The notes under the pieces: model-generated
Databases searched by the model: none
Told to the model about the DNA's origin: nothing
The model's input: only the letters and a program-made list of their open reading frames with translations
Position numbers and translations under genes: made by a program
Shown: positions 1-7,627 of the stretch, one piece after another
Numbering within the stretch: position 1 is the first letter of the stretch
Layout of the letters: every line of letters starts with the position of its first letter
Virus record (IMG/VR): IMGVR_UViG_3300044682_000027
Location: 1 to 22,848 of that record
DNA length: 22,848 nt
DNA from: a virus
Reading direction: 5' to 3' (one strand)

Positions 1-703
1 TGTTTATGGTGGAAGCATGTAAGCATGTAGAATTTGATGGGAAAGATACGGTAACAGTAGACCCCGCCGGTTGGGCAGCAACAAATGTTCCGATAGAATT
101 AAGCGCGGTCGAATCATCCGTGGAACCGTCGCATTTAACACCGAAGAAACTGGAAGGCCATACTCCGTTTAGCGCGCTATTTGTGGCCTGCGGGGTAGTC
201 AGGACAGCAGATAGACCGCCAAGATTAGCCAGAGTCGTCTCTGCCGGCGTTCCCGTGGAACCTCCATTCCATGCGAGCGGTCCTTGCATGGTCTGTAGGG
301 AGGTATCGGTCAGCGAGACCCCCCCCAGGGAAGCTAGTGTCGGAGAAGGGCAAAATGCCAAGGTGCAAACAAAAGGGATGTTGTCTTCGGTAAAAATGAT
401 ATTTCCGATAGGGTCCGAAAGAACGAACTTGTAAGCTGCTTGAATTCCTGCTATATTTGCCGATCCGGTCAGATCGAGAATGATCGGGTTTGTGTTCTGC
501 GCAGTCCCTGTGCTGTCCGTGAAAGTCGCCTGCGGTGTCGTAGTACCCGCCGCAAAGGTTGCCAATTTGCATCCTGCGCATGCCTGGCCGATTTGGTTTA
601 CGAAGGTTTGGTGAAACTGCGACACAGGAGCAACGACAGTTTGCGCCTTCGCCATGACGAAAGTAAGGGCCAGTAACGCGATAATCGCGAGTTTCTTTCT
701 CAT
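1..703 (-). CDS. Tailspike/tail fibre with pectate-lyase-like fold, N-terminal part (runs off the left edge)
   Basis: The frame is open from an ATG at 703 to the window edge, giving 234 residues without a C-terminus. An AAAGGA sits upstream of the start. The protein begins with a Sec-type signal peptide: MRKK, a hydrophobic core IIALLALTFVM, then AKA before Q. Around residues 195-210 it reads FFGVKCDGSTDDSTALN, the G-x-K-x-D-G-x-T-D-D-x-x-A-x-N/A signature that opens the pectate-lyase-3 type right-handed beta-helix of many phage tailspikes. It follows the ejection genes, as gene 9 follows gene 16 in P22. The expected role is receptor binding or polysaccharide depolymerisation at the virion tail. 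The catalytic region lies outside the window, so enzymatic activity cannot be judged. A signal peptide on a tailspike is odd, because tailed phages assemble in the cytoplasm. Confidence 0.8.
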   Translation of the reverse strand, partial: MRKKLAIIALLALTFVMAKAQTVVAPVSQFHQTFVNQIGQACAGCKLATFAAGTTTPQATFTDSTGTAQNTNPIILDLTGSANIAGIQAAYKFVLSDPIGNIIFTEDNIPFVCTLAFCPSPTLASLGGVSLTDTSLQTMQGPLAWNGGSTGTPAETTLANLGGLSAVLTTPQATNSALNGVWPSSFFGVKCDGSTDDSTALNSIGTFVAAQPAGSTVTVSFPSNSTCLHASTIN

Positions 704-727
704 TCGGTGTATCCTTTGGGGGTGTTA

Positions 728-868
728 ATGATTCTTTACATTGCGCTCGGCTATTTCACCGGCTTATTCTGGCAGGCGAAGAACGATGTCCAGCTTGCCA
801 TTGCCGAAAAGCTTGTCTGGCTGGCTGCTTGGCCTGTCTGCCTCGTTGTCTCTTTCCTGCGCAACTAA
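728..868 (+). CDS. Small (46 aa) two-helix membrane protein on the opposite strand, possible moron
   Basis: An ATG at 728 preceded by GGGGGTG opens a 46-codon frame ending in TAA at 866-868, directly beside the convergent stop of the leftward gene ending at 869. It fills the gap between two minus-strand genes almost exactly, with 24 nt to the divergent start at 703. The peptide has two hydrophobic segments, residues 2-15 (ILYIALGYFTGLFW) and 29-44 (LVWLAAWPVCLVVSFL), separated by a charged stretch (QAKNDVQLAIAEK). Codon choice resembles that of the neighbours. No family is recognised. In P22 the corresponding interval between gene 16 and gene 9 carries immI, including the membrane superinfection-exclusion protein SieA. 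A similar role is inference; a holin-like role is an alternative. Confidence 0.6.
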   Translation: MILYIALGYFTGLFWQAKNDVQLAIAEKLVWLAAWPVCLVVSFLRN

Positions 869-2491
869 CTACTGCGGTGGCGGGAGTCTGAGCGGTTGGG
901 CATTGGCTGGAAGCGCCGGCTGAGGCGACTTGCGAAGTTGTTGCATAAGCGCTGCTACCCGCTCACCTTGACTCATCCCCGGATCGGGAGCCATCAGAGG
1001 GATTTTCCCGCCAGCCTGAGCCGGCAGCAGGTTGGTAGTCTGCGGAGGCCGGAAAGTCGGCGCGGGGAACGGTTCTGCCGGTTGCGCTGCCTTGAATGCG
1101 CGGGCAATCATCGAATCCGAGGAAGTGAAATTCTTCATCGCCTGGGATGTGACAATGTTTCCTGCTCCTTCGCCGATGCTGCCAATCCCACCCATGACAT
1201 TGCCTGTGAGGACTTGGCCGGCGCCCTTGACTGCCGTCCCGATTCCCTTCGCTGTTGAGATCTGCTCGGCCAGCGATACAGGATTCTGCCGCATGGCAAC
1301 CAGCTGGCGCCCATAAAGCTCCTTCTGGACATTGGTCAGCGAACCATAGGCCTGCTTGAGCTGCGCTGCTCCTGGCCCGCTCAGGGTGTCTAGCTTGCTA
1401 TAGAGAGCGCTGCGGAGCGCATCTCCTTCGGCGATGGTCGGAGAGATTTGCGGATCATTCTGAGCAACCTGCTGGCCTACCTTGTTCTTTGCGTAATAGG
1501 TATTGAGCTCTGCGTTGGTGGACTGGAGGAAGTCTTCGGCATCCGTGAGGCTCATCGGCTTCCTATACGTATCCGCCGTCTGCTCAATCTTCGCCACTAG
1601 GCTGGGATTCTGGGCCGCCGTACGCTTGTCGATGCTGTTCATCATTGCATCGGCAATCTGGTTTCCGTCGATGGTGGTTCCTGTCGCCGCGGCGGGTCCA
1701 AGCCTCTGCTGGTATTGCTGCCAGATCTGCTTCTTGGCGAGATTGGCTGTCTGAAGCGCATCGTCCACCCCGGTTACTGGATGCCCGAGTTGCACTTCTG
1801 CCGATTTCATCTGTGGAAGTGCCTGCTGAATAGCGTCATTCCACCCGGTGTTGTTCTTTCCTGGCTTGATGGCGCGGGTGAGCAAGTCTTCAGGGGTGCC
1901 ATCTACGAAAGAAGGGAAAACCTTGCTGGCGAGCTGCTTAGCTGCTCCACCCGCTGCGGGGACAATCCCTCCTCCGCCTCCCGAGTCATCCACTGCGCGT
2001 GCTACCGGTCCAGCCTCGCCGCCTCCAGCAAGCGCCAAAGCCGCTTGTGGGATAGCAGCAACAGCCTCGCCGCTGGGATTCTGCACGAAAGGCGTGATTG
2101 CCTTCTGCGCGAGGTCATATTGGTCGCCGACATTACCGAGAGCGGCGCGCCCCGTCTGCGCAATTCCAGCGACGGTGTTCAATGGATGAACGATAGGAGT
2201 CAGGAGGCGAGTTGCGCCCGCGCCTAAATTGGTTCCCAGAGATGACATGAGCTTGCCGATGCTGGAGGTATCAACCGGTACCGTTTGCGCGGCCCTATCA
2301 AATGCCTGATGTGCTGGGTCTGTGCCGGTAAGAACAGAGCCAAGGCTCCATCCAGAGGAAGACGGGGGAGCCGCGATCGGCTTTCCGCTCGAATCCCATT
2401 CGGTGGCAGACAGGGGGGCAGTAGCGGAAGGAGAAACCGGCTGGCCGTTCGCATCCCACTCGACTACGGGCGCGGTTGCTGAAGTTGCCAT
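869..2491 (-). CDS. Putative ejection/internal virion protein (gp16 position)
   Basis: 540 aa, ATG start with AAGGGA upstream. The gene overlaps the preceding one by 28 bp, which suggests translational coupling. The N-terminus carries two copies of a short motif, EWDANGQPVS at about residue 11 and EWDSSGKPIA at about residue 31, then an Ala/Gly/Pro-rich region and a helical, Gln-rich centre. Around residues 420-450 there is a Gly-rich, weakly hydrophobic stretch (GQVLTGNVMGGIGSIG). I recognise no catalytic domain. It is the last of three large, Gln/Ala-rich, low-complexity proteins between the tail accessory genes and the tailspike, exactly where P22 has its ejection genes 7, 20 and 16. I therefore infer a protein delivered with DNA into the cell envelope. 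Sequence similarity to P22 gp16 itself is not visible. Confidence 0.6.
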   Translation of the reverse strand: MATSATAPVVEWDANGQPVSPSATAPLSATEWDSSGKPIAAPPSSSGWSLGSVLTGTDPAHQAFDRAAQTVPVDTSSIGKLMSSLGTNLGAGATRLLTPIVHPLNTVAGIAQTGRAALGNVGDQYDLAQKAITPFVQNPSGEAVAAIPQAALALAGGGEAGPVARAVDDSGGGGGIVPAAGGAAKQLASKVFPSFVDGTPEDLLTRAIKPGKNNTGWNDAIQQALPQMKSAEVQLGHPVTGVDDALQTANLAKKQIWQQYQQRLGPAAATGTTIDGNQIADAMMNSIDKRTAAQNPSLVAKIEQTADTYRKPMSLTDAEDFLQSTNAELNTYYAKNKVGQQVAQNDPQISPTIAEGDALRSALYSKLDTLSGPGAAQLKQAYGSLTNVQKELYGRQLVAMRQNPVSLAEQISTAKGIGTAVKGAGQVLTGNVMGGIGSIGEGAGNIVTSQAMKNFTSSDSMIARAFKAAQPAEPFPAPTFRPPQTTNLLPAQAGGKIPLMAPDPGMSQGERVAALMQQLRKSPQPALPANAQPLRLPPPQ

Positions 2492-3990
2492 GATCCCTTT
2501 CCGCCGTTACCCTGCGGGTTCCATGTCGCATTGGCTGGTACGCCTTGTGGCCTCGCTGGGGGCGCTGCTGCCCCGGGTAGGCCTTTTCCATACATGCGCT
2601 GCATGATGGGGTTGTCACCCATGCGTGACTGCCACTGCGAATTGACCGCATTGCGAACGCCAGCAAAGGACCCGGCTCGAGCATCGGGGCTCATTGCCGC
2701 CTTGAAGAGATTGAAAGCCGCATTCCTGGATGCATCGCTCCCAGTTCCACCGCCCATAACCTTGGAATAGTCGTCTGCTGCTCCTACCGCAGCCGAGGCG
2801 TATTGAGCCAATGGGCCGTTGCCGGTCGCAGCCTTCGCCCAATCCTCTGCGGTATTGAGAGCGGGTAGGGAGTGCTGCGGGATCTTCTTTGCCGCTTCGG
2901 CGAGTTGATCAAGCGTCCCACCGGGAGCCGTGAGGGATTTGATGGACTGGAAAACTGCTGTGTTTGTCGGAGACTTGGCCACATCGTAATAGGCGTCCAT
3001 CTGCTGGGCGTTATATTGGCCATTGCTGAGTTGGTGCGCGCCATTTAAAGTCTGCTGGATAAATTCAGGCGTAGCACCCCGGGCCTTGAGTTCGGATAAG
3101 GTAGCGTCTCCGCTGACCAATAACTTGGCGGCTGCCATCGGATCGCCCTGGGAGAGAGCCTGATGTTGAGCAGCGAGGGACATTTCTCCCGGCATCCGCG
3201 CCGATTCCTCCGCACCGGCCTTCTGTGCGGCTGTCTGGATCGCATTCTGCTGGATTTGCTGAGCACCTGGAGCCGTCCCGAGCGCAATCGATGCCTGAGA
3301 GGGCTCATAGAGCGAGCTTTGGGGATTCATCTGAGCTTGGAGTTTCTGTGCGCCGGTCTGGGCTTCCGTGGCGCGCGCCTGAGCCGTAGTATCCGCTGCG
3401 CCGAGTTCGCGCTGCTTGGGGGATGCCTGAATAGCCGCATCCACGATCTGCTTCAGCGCCTGCGGATTGTCAATCTGCTGGCGTATCTGCTGCAATTGCG
3501 GGGTCTGTGGAAGGGAGTCAAAGAGGCTATGTGCAAGCGCCGGATCATAGCCAGCCGCCTTGACTGCGGCGGCTGCCGAGCCTTCCATATCTGCTTGTTT
3601 GGACTGAAGATCAGCCTTTGCTGTTTGAAGATCAACGCTGCTTTTCTGGAAGTCGACAATATTCTTCATCACAGCGGGGGTTTGATAAGCTGCTGGACCG
3701 CTTGCCAGACCCTGCTGCAGCTTGTTCGGATCGAGCGTTGCTTGCCCGTTCGAATCGGTTGTCATGGCCCCGGCATAGGCTTTATTGAGTGCCTGCCGTG
3801 CCGCCAAATCCTGCTGTTGCTGCTGGATTCCAAGACCGCCCGCCTGTACCTGCTGCTGGAGAGCCTGTTGCTGCAAGGGCTGATTCTGCATCAGGCTCCG
3901 GAGCTGCACAATCTTGGAAGCCTGATCGAGCGCGTTCGGCGGCTGCGCGGGGGGTTGGACAGAGAGCGCTGCGAGAGGAATTGATCCCAT
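2464..3990 (-). CDS. Putative ejection/internal virion protein, Gln-rich coiled coil (gp20 position)
   Basis: 508 aa. The ATG overlaps the stop of the upstream gene by one base (TAATG). The first about 180 residues are very rich in Gln, Ala and Leu (LQQQALQQQVQAGGLGIQQQ) and predict as long helices or coiled coil. The middle contains repeated Ala/Gln helices, and the C-terminus is Pro/Gly/Trp-rich (NATWNPQGNGGKGSWQ). There is no signal peptide and no recognisable enzyme motif. Length (P22 gp20 is about 470 aa) and position in the ejection cassette support an internal virion protein that forms part of the DNA-translocating assembly. The family assignment rests on synteny and composition, not on a recognised domain. 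Confidence 0.6.
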   Translation of the reverse strand: MGSIPLAALSVQPPAQPPNALDQASKIVQLRSLMQNQPLQQQALQQQVQAGGLGIQQQQQDLAARQALNKAYAGAMTTDSNGQATLDPNKLQQGLASGPAAYQTPAVMKNIVDFQKSSVDLQTAKADLQSKQADMEGSAAAAVKAAGYDPALAHSLFDSLPQTPQLQQIRQQIDNPQALKQIVDAAIQASPKQRELGAADTTAQARATEAQTGAQKLQAQMNPQSSLYEPSQASIALGTAPGAQQIQQNAIQTAAQKAGAEESARMPGEMSLAAQHQALSQGDPMAAAKLLVSGDATLSELKARGATPEFIQQTLNGAHQLSNGQYNAQQMDAYYDVAKSPTNTAVFQSIKSLTAPGGTLDQLAEAAKKIPQHSLPALNTAEDWAKAATGNGPLAQYASAAVGAADDYSKVMGGGTGSDASRNAAFNLFKAAMSPDARAGSFAGVRNAVNSQWQSRMGDNPIMQRMYGKGLPGAAAPPARPQGVPANATWNPQGNGGKGSWQLQQPRP

Positions 3991-5195
3991 TAGAAGCTAT
4001 TCCCGTCTGCGGTGACAGAGTTCGCCGCGTTAAGATCGCTGGAGCCTTGCGTTGCGCTCAGTGAATTGAGCAGGGCGAGATTGCCGAGGTTGCTGGTTAC
4101 CCCGCTCAGACCCCCGCTCAGGGCGTTTGCCGATCCGACCACGCCGGATGCATTAGCCGCGCCAGCATTCTGGAGAGCGGAGCCGATATTCGCGCCGGTC
4201 GAGAGCAGGTTGCTCGAAACGCCGGACGCCGCACTTGATCCAAGCTGCCCGAGTTGAGCCGCCGTTGTCTGCCCGAGTCCTGCTAGATTGGCGAGCCGGT
4301 TGTATTCGTTGGTCTGCTGGTTTTGGAACTCATTGTACCCCGAAGCATAGGTGTTATATGCATCGTTGTAGACGTTCTGATAATTGGTAGAGGCTAGGTT
4401 CTGCCCGTAGGCATCGAGGGCTTGAGCTGTTCCGCCAGTGAGCAGATTCCCTTGCGCGGCGGCTGACTGCTGCATCGCCTGTTCGCCAAGCTGCAACTGT
4501 GCCTGCTCGCCGGGTGAGTTGAGGGCCTGCTGTGCTGTCGGGGCAACGAATGGGCCGCCGGGATAGGCTTGCAGAAGCGAGCCGGGTGCGCCGTTGGCCG
4601 GATTGACCAGAGAGCCTAGATTTGTGGTTCCTGTGGCAGTCGTGCCACTCGAAGGTGTTGCGCCGAGACCAGCCGTGTAAGGCTGCAGCGTCGATCCGGT
4701 GCCGGGCGTTGTCGGTGTACCATTTGGGCCGACCGTAGCGATTGTATTTCGGATGTTGTTGTTCGTGTTGAGTATCGGCTGGGGGCTGGATATTGTGTTC
4801 TGCGGGGTTGCCCCGTATGGCACCGCACCGGATATTGGCTGCCCATTGGTCCCGGTGGGCACGGCGCCTGTGGTACCTGCGCCGGTAAACGCGCCTGGAG
4901 TTCCCGCCGTTGCGCCTGTGGTAGTGGGAGGGGTGATTCCTAGCAGCGAATCGAGGTTGGCCTCTGCGCCTATGCCTGATTGCAGGAAAGGGGCTAGATT
5001 GGATTGCTGCTGCCCGTATTCGCCTTCCTCGAAGCCTAGAGCCTGCTGCGACTCTTCGTATTGGAGCTGCGCGGCTTGTTCTGCGGCTGCAGACTGATCT
5101 CCTGCAGCAGTCTGCGAAGCGCTGGCGCCGATGGCCGCCCCGCCGATTGATCCAATTGCCCCGATAGTTCCCGCTGCGATGGCCGCTGTTGACAT
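3990..5195 (-). CDS. Putative DNA-ejection protein with glycine-zipper-like N-terminus (gp7 position)
   Basis: 401 aa, ATG four bases after the stop of the GNAT gene. Residues about 5-28 form a small-residue-rich hydrophobic helix with repeated G-x-x-x-G/A spacing (AAGTIGAIGSIGGAAIGASA), as in membrane-inserting N-termini of podovirus ejection proteins. A Gln/Glu/Ala helix follows (about 30-65), then a long Thr/Pro/Gly/Asn low-complexity region (about 85-215) and a helical C-terminal half with QNEYNRL-type repeats. It is the first of the three-gene ejection block and lies directly downstream of the ACP and GNAT genes, which makes it the first candidate to test as their substrate. The ejection role is inferred from the N-terminus and synteny; it is longer than P22 gp7 (about 230 aa). 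Confidence 0.65.
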   Translation of the reverse strand: MSTAAIAAGTIGAIGSIGGAAIGASASQTAAGDQSAAAEQAAQLQYEESQQALGFEEGEYGQQQSNLAPFLQSGIGAEANLDSLLGITPPTTTGATAGTPGAFTGAGTTGAVPTGTNGQPISGAVPYGATPQNTISSPQPILNTNNNIRNTIATVGPNGTPTTPGTGSTLQPYTAGLGATPSSGTTATGTTNLGSLVNPANGAPGSLLQAYPGGPFVAPTAQQALNSPGEQAQLQLGEQAMQQSAAAQGNLLTGGTAQALDAYGQNLASTNYQNVYNDAYNTYASGYNEFQNQQTNEYNRLANLAGLGQTTAAQLGQLGSSAASGVSSNLLSTGANIGSALQNAGAANASGVVGSANALSGGLSGVTSNLGNLALLNSLSATQGSSDLNAANSVTADGNSF

Positions 5196-5199
5196 GCCT

Positions 5200-5646
5200 T
5201 CAAATCCTCTTGATGAATGCGAAGTCGCTCAACTTATACCCGAGAGCGGCAAATAGTTTGGAATGGTCACGGTGAATTTTGCATGACAGGTAAACCTTGA
5301 TAGCGCCCAGCCTACGGGCTATTCCTTCGGCGCATCGGATCATCTTGGCTCCCGTACCCGACCTGCTCTCTGGGCTCACGTAATAAGCGTCCACGATGAA
5401 CATGGGAGGCGATGACTTATAGTGCAGGTGTCTGCTGAAGATCGCTAACAGGTAACCGACCATCTTGCCGTCTTCCCGCGCAGTGATCACCTTGAACATG
5501 CCGATGTTTTCCATCGCCTTCATTTTCTCGATGTCAGGGTCGATGTTCAGATCGAGGTCGAGCCCCAGCTCCTGCCAGTGCGCATAGACCAGATCCTTTG
5601 CCTCAGCTGCCCACGTAGCCACCGATTCAAGCTGGAATGTTGTCAT
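5200..5646 (-). CDS. GNAT-fold N-acyltransferase
   Basis: 148 aa, ATG with AGGA about six bases upstream. The gene overlaps the end of the ACP gene by 20 bp. The layout is that of GNAT: strands 2-3 at residues 50-70 (MFKVITAREDGKMVGYLLAIF, hairpin at DG), strand 4 at 83-90 (FIVDAYYV), the acyl-CoA loop PESRSGTGA (92-100), helix 3 (MIRCAEGIARRLG) and a C-terminal LFAALGYKLSDFAFIKRI typical of the family. The pyrophosphate-binding loop is atypical: R-S-G-T-G-A is one residue short of, or lacks the central glycine of, the usual R/Q-x-x-G-x-G/A. T7 gp13, encoded beside internal virion genes, belongs to an acetyltransferase-like family, so a GNAT beside ejection genes has a precedent. Whether this enzyme uses CoA or the neighbouring ACP as acyl donor cannot be told from sequence. 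Confidence 0.85.
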   Translation of the reverse strand: MTTFQLESVATWAAEAKDLVYAHWQELGLDLDLNIDPDIEKMKAMENIGMFKVITAREDGKMVGYLLAIFSRHLHYKSSPPMFIVDAYYVSPESRSGTGAKMIRCAEGIARRLGAIKVYLSCKIHRDHSKLFAALGYKLSDFAFIKRI

Positions 5647-5833
5647 AGATATCCTGAACGGTTTCTATTTTGGGAACTGCGCTATCAGGAATCTCGCCGA
5701 ACTCCTCGCCGATGCGCATCAGGAGCATGGTGAATTCGAGGGAATCGTCGACTAGATCACTGATCTTAGAATCGGCATTGCATGCCTTGCAAGTTTCATC
5801 TGCGACCGCCGCTATCACGTCTTCAATCGTCAT
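5627..5833 (-). CDS. Acyl carrier protein (68 aa)
   Basis: ATG with GAGGG upstream, six bases after the stop of the fibre gene. The protein is small and acidic and follows bacterial ACP along its whole length: N-terminal helix TIEDVIAAVADE, then DLVDDSLEFTMLLMRIGEEF with the phosphopantetheine attachment Ser31 in a D-S-L-E box, the helix-2 recognition surface, EIPDSAV, and KIETVQDIYDNI matching the K-I-x-T-V-Q-x-x-x-D-x-I of E. coli ACP. It is about nine residues shorter than AcpP, mainly in the loop before the Ser. It would be cytosolic, made as holo-ACP by the host AcpS, and would carry acyl chains as thioesters. The 20-bp overlap with the GNAT gene implies coupled synthesis. No other fatty-acid genes are present, so acyl loading must come from the host. 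Confidence 0.9.
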   Translation of the reverse strand: MTIEDVIAAVADETCKACNADSKISDLVDDSLEFTMLLMRIGEEFGEIPDSAVPKIETVQDIYDNIPA

Positions 5834-5839
5834 TTGCCC

Positions 5840-7627
5840 TCAATTAAGAACGGTGAAGCGATATGTGCTCGTGTCTGTCGCACCACATAACACGCTAAAT
5901 CCAGTGCCCGCTGTCAGAGTCTTGATGGCGGGCGTTGTTGTTATAACACCGCCAGCGGTTTCTAGTGTTATTAGAATATCCGATCCCACAATAACTGGAG
6001 TTGATGCGACTGTGATTGTGCCTGCTGCTGTGCAAGTGAATGTTCCTCTGCGAGCTGTCGGAGGAGTAAATCCACCAGTGCTGCCAATTAAAATTGTCCC
6101 GCCGCTTGCAATACCGAGTCCGAGAGTTACATCAGCAGCGGTTGCATTGTCGTTGAAAACAATGCTGGCCGACTGATTGGCTGAGGCTGACTTGCCAAGC
6201 TGAATCGCGTTAAACCCGTTCGTAGCCATCGCCGAATTAAAGATCATGAACGGTGTCGTGGATGTGCTGTTCTGGACAAATGTTCCCTGATTGCTCAGTC
6301 CCCCAAAAGTCCCCAAGCCTGTGCATGTAAGGATTCCCGTACCGGAAGACGAGCATCCAGCAGGAAGTCCGCCGCTACTAGAATTTGCCAGCACAAACGC
6401 ATCTGTAGCGAGAGCTGTAGTGTTATCGCCTACGGTCTGTGTAGTTGCTGACGTTCCATTCGGAAGCGTTGGCGTACCGCTTAGATTAGCCGCAGTGCCT
6501 GTGGTATTCACACTGCCCGCAAATGTCTCAGCATTTGATTGTGCAGTAGCAGCCGCACCCGCTGCATCAAACGCCGACGTGGGCTGAAACGCCGCTGTGC
6601 CAAACGAACCGCCGGCAGCACTAGTAAGGGCAGTAAGACTAATAAGCGTACTGTTTGTTGTCGCCGTTATGTTTGATGCTGTCGTTGCACTAGTCGCATT
6701 TCCAGCAAATCCTCCAGGAGCAGTAACTTTTCCCGTGGTATCAATTGTCATAAGAGGATTGCCTACTATACCAAAAGAAGCTGTATTAAGTGAAGATGCT
6801 AAACCTCCTACATTATTGAACACAACCTCAGCGGAGTTGTTGCCAGTCGTCGCTGTGCCCAATCTTATAGCAGTCAGATTGCCAATTGCTAGATTTGCTT
6901 GAAGAGAGGTTATTACAGTAGCTGACACAGATGCAGTACTTGCGGCACCAAAAGGACCAGTCAGGGTGCAACCTGCAAGAAGACAAGCTGTACCGGCGGC
7001 AACGAATGTGGAGCTGGGCTGGAACGCTGCCGTGCCGAATGCGCCCCCGGCTGCTGTGGTCAGAGCGGAAAGCGTCACAAGGGTGGAATTCGTGGTTGCG
7101 GTCACGTTACCGGCCGTATTCGACGTCGCCTGATTCAGGGTTGGCACATCGGCTGCGACGATGGCGCGGAACGTGGGAGCGGAGCTTCCGGTGGCCGGGC
7201 CAGCGAGGAAAGTATTTGCCGACTGGGAATTGAATGAGAATGCCTGCGTTCCGCTCGCGCTGAGGGTGGTCGGCGATGCAGACATGAACGAAGGAAGGCT
7301 CCATGTGATGCTGCCAATTCCGCTCCCGCTGCTCGATCCGGTGAAAGTGCAGGTTGTTCCCGAGCAGGACCCGGCCCCGGTGTTGAAATTGAAAGTAAAT
7401 GCGCCCGTAGTGCCGTTGATGCTGGCCACTCCGGCCCCGCTGCCTCCGGGGATGACATATACCCCGCCGACGCAAGCGAATATGCCGCCTATAGTAGTGC
7501 TTTGCACGAGGGAATTAGGTACAGAGCACGAGGTTCCCGCTGGATTTCCAGTGAATAGATTGATCTGCGGGATGCGCTGCGCGGCGAGCGGCAAGGCCAG
7601 CAGGAACAGGAGAGCCATTTTCTTCAA
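5840..7627 (-). CDS. Tail/head fibre-like repeat protein with Sec signal peptide
   Basis: 595 aa from a TTG start whose TTGA overlaps the TGA of the upstream gene. This start is preferred over a longer frame because it gives a clean signal peptide, MKKMALLFLLALPLAA before Q. The mature protein is Ser/Thr/Gly/Ala/Asn-rich. A block of about 33 residues is duplicated (residues about 174-206 and 319-351, both N-[VI]-T-A-T-T-N-S-T-L ... GTAAFQP), and a second short unit (A-I-x-L-G ... N-x-S-A-x-[VI]-V-F-N) also recurs. The C-terminal about 70 residues (RGTFTCTAAGTITVAS ... TGTGFSVLCGATDTSTYRFTVLN) resemble a beta-domain that I recall at the end of many phage fibre proteins. A trimeric fibre shaft with a C-terminal knob is likely. 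The signal peptide is unexpected for a virion component. Confidence 0.7.
   Translation of the reverse strand: MKKMALLFLLALPLAAQRIPQINLFTGNPAGTSCSVPNSLVQSTTIGGIFACVGGVYVIPGGSGAGVASINGTTGAFTFNFNTGAGSCSGTTCTFTGSSSGSGIGSITWSLPSFMSASPTTLSASGTQAFSFNSQSANTFLAGPATGSSAPTFRAIVAADVPTLNQATSNTAGNVTATTNSTLVTLSALTTAAGGAFGTAAFQPSSTFVAAGTACLLAGCTLTGPFGAASTASVSATVITSLQANLAIGNLTAIRLGTATTGNNSAEVVFNNVGGLASSLNTASFGIVGNPLMTIDTTGKVTAPGGFAGNATSATTASNITATTNSTLISLTALTSAAGGSFGTAAFQPTSAFDAAGAAATAQSNAETFAGSVNTTGTAANLSGTPTLPNGTSATTQTVGDNTTALATDAFVLANSSSGGLPAGCSSSGTGILTCTGLGTFGGLSNQGTFVQNSTSTTPFMIFNSAMATNGFNAIQLGKSASANQSASIVFNDNATAADVTLGLGIASGGTILIGSTGGFTPPTARRGTFTCTAAGTITVASTPVIVGSDILITLETAGGVITTTPAIKTLTAGTGFSVLCGATDTSTYRFTVLN
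6575..7108 (-). repeat. Duplicated ~33-residue unit within the fibre gene
   Basis: Coding copies at 7010-7108 and 6575-6673 encode near-identical blocks starting N-[VI]-TATTNSTL and ending GTAAFQP[ST]S. Spacing between copies is 336 bp. The duplication marks an internal shaft repeat of the fibre protein. Confidence 0.7.

Noticed and set aside
741-923. 60-aa plus-strand frame overlapping the small membrane ORF
   Set aside because: It crosses into the neighbouring minus-strand gene and has no ribosome site; the 728-868 frame fits the gap exactly.
3163-3984. 273-aa plus-strand frame opposite the gp20-position gene
   Set aside because: Leu/Arg/Cys-rich shadow of Gln/Ala-rich codons; the minus-strand gene has proper overlaps and continuity.
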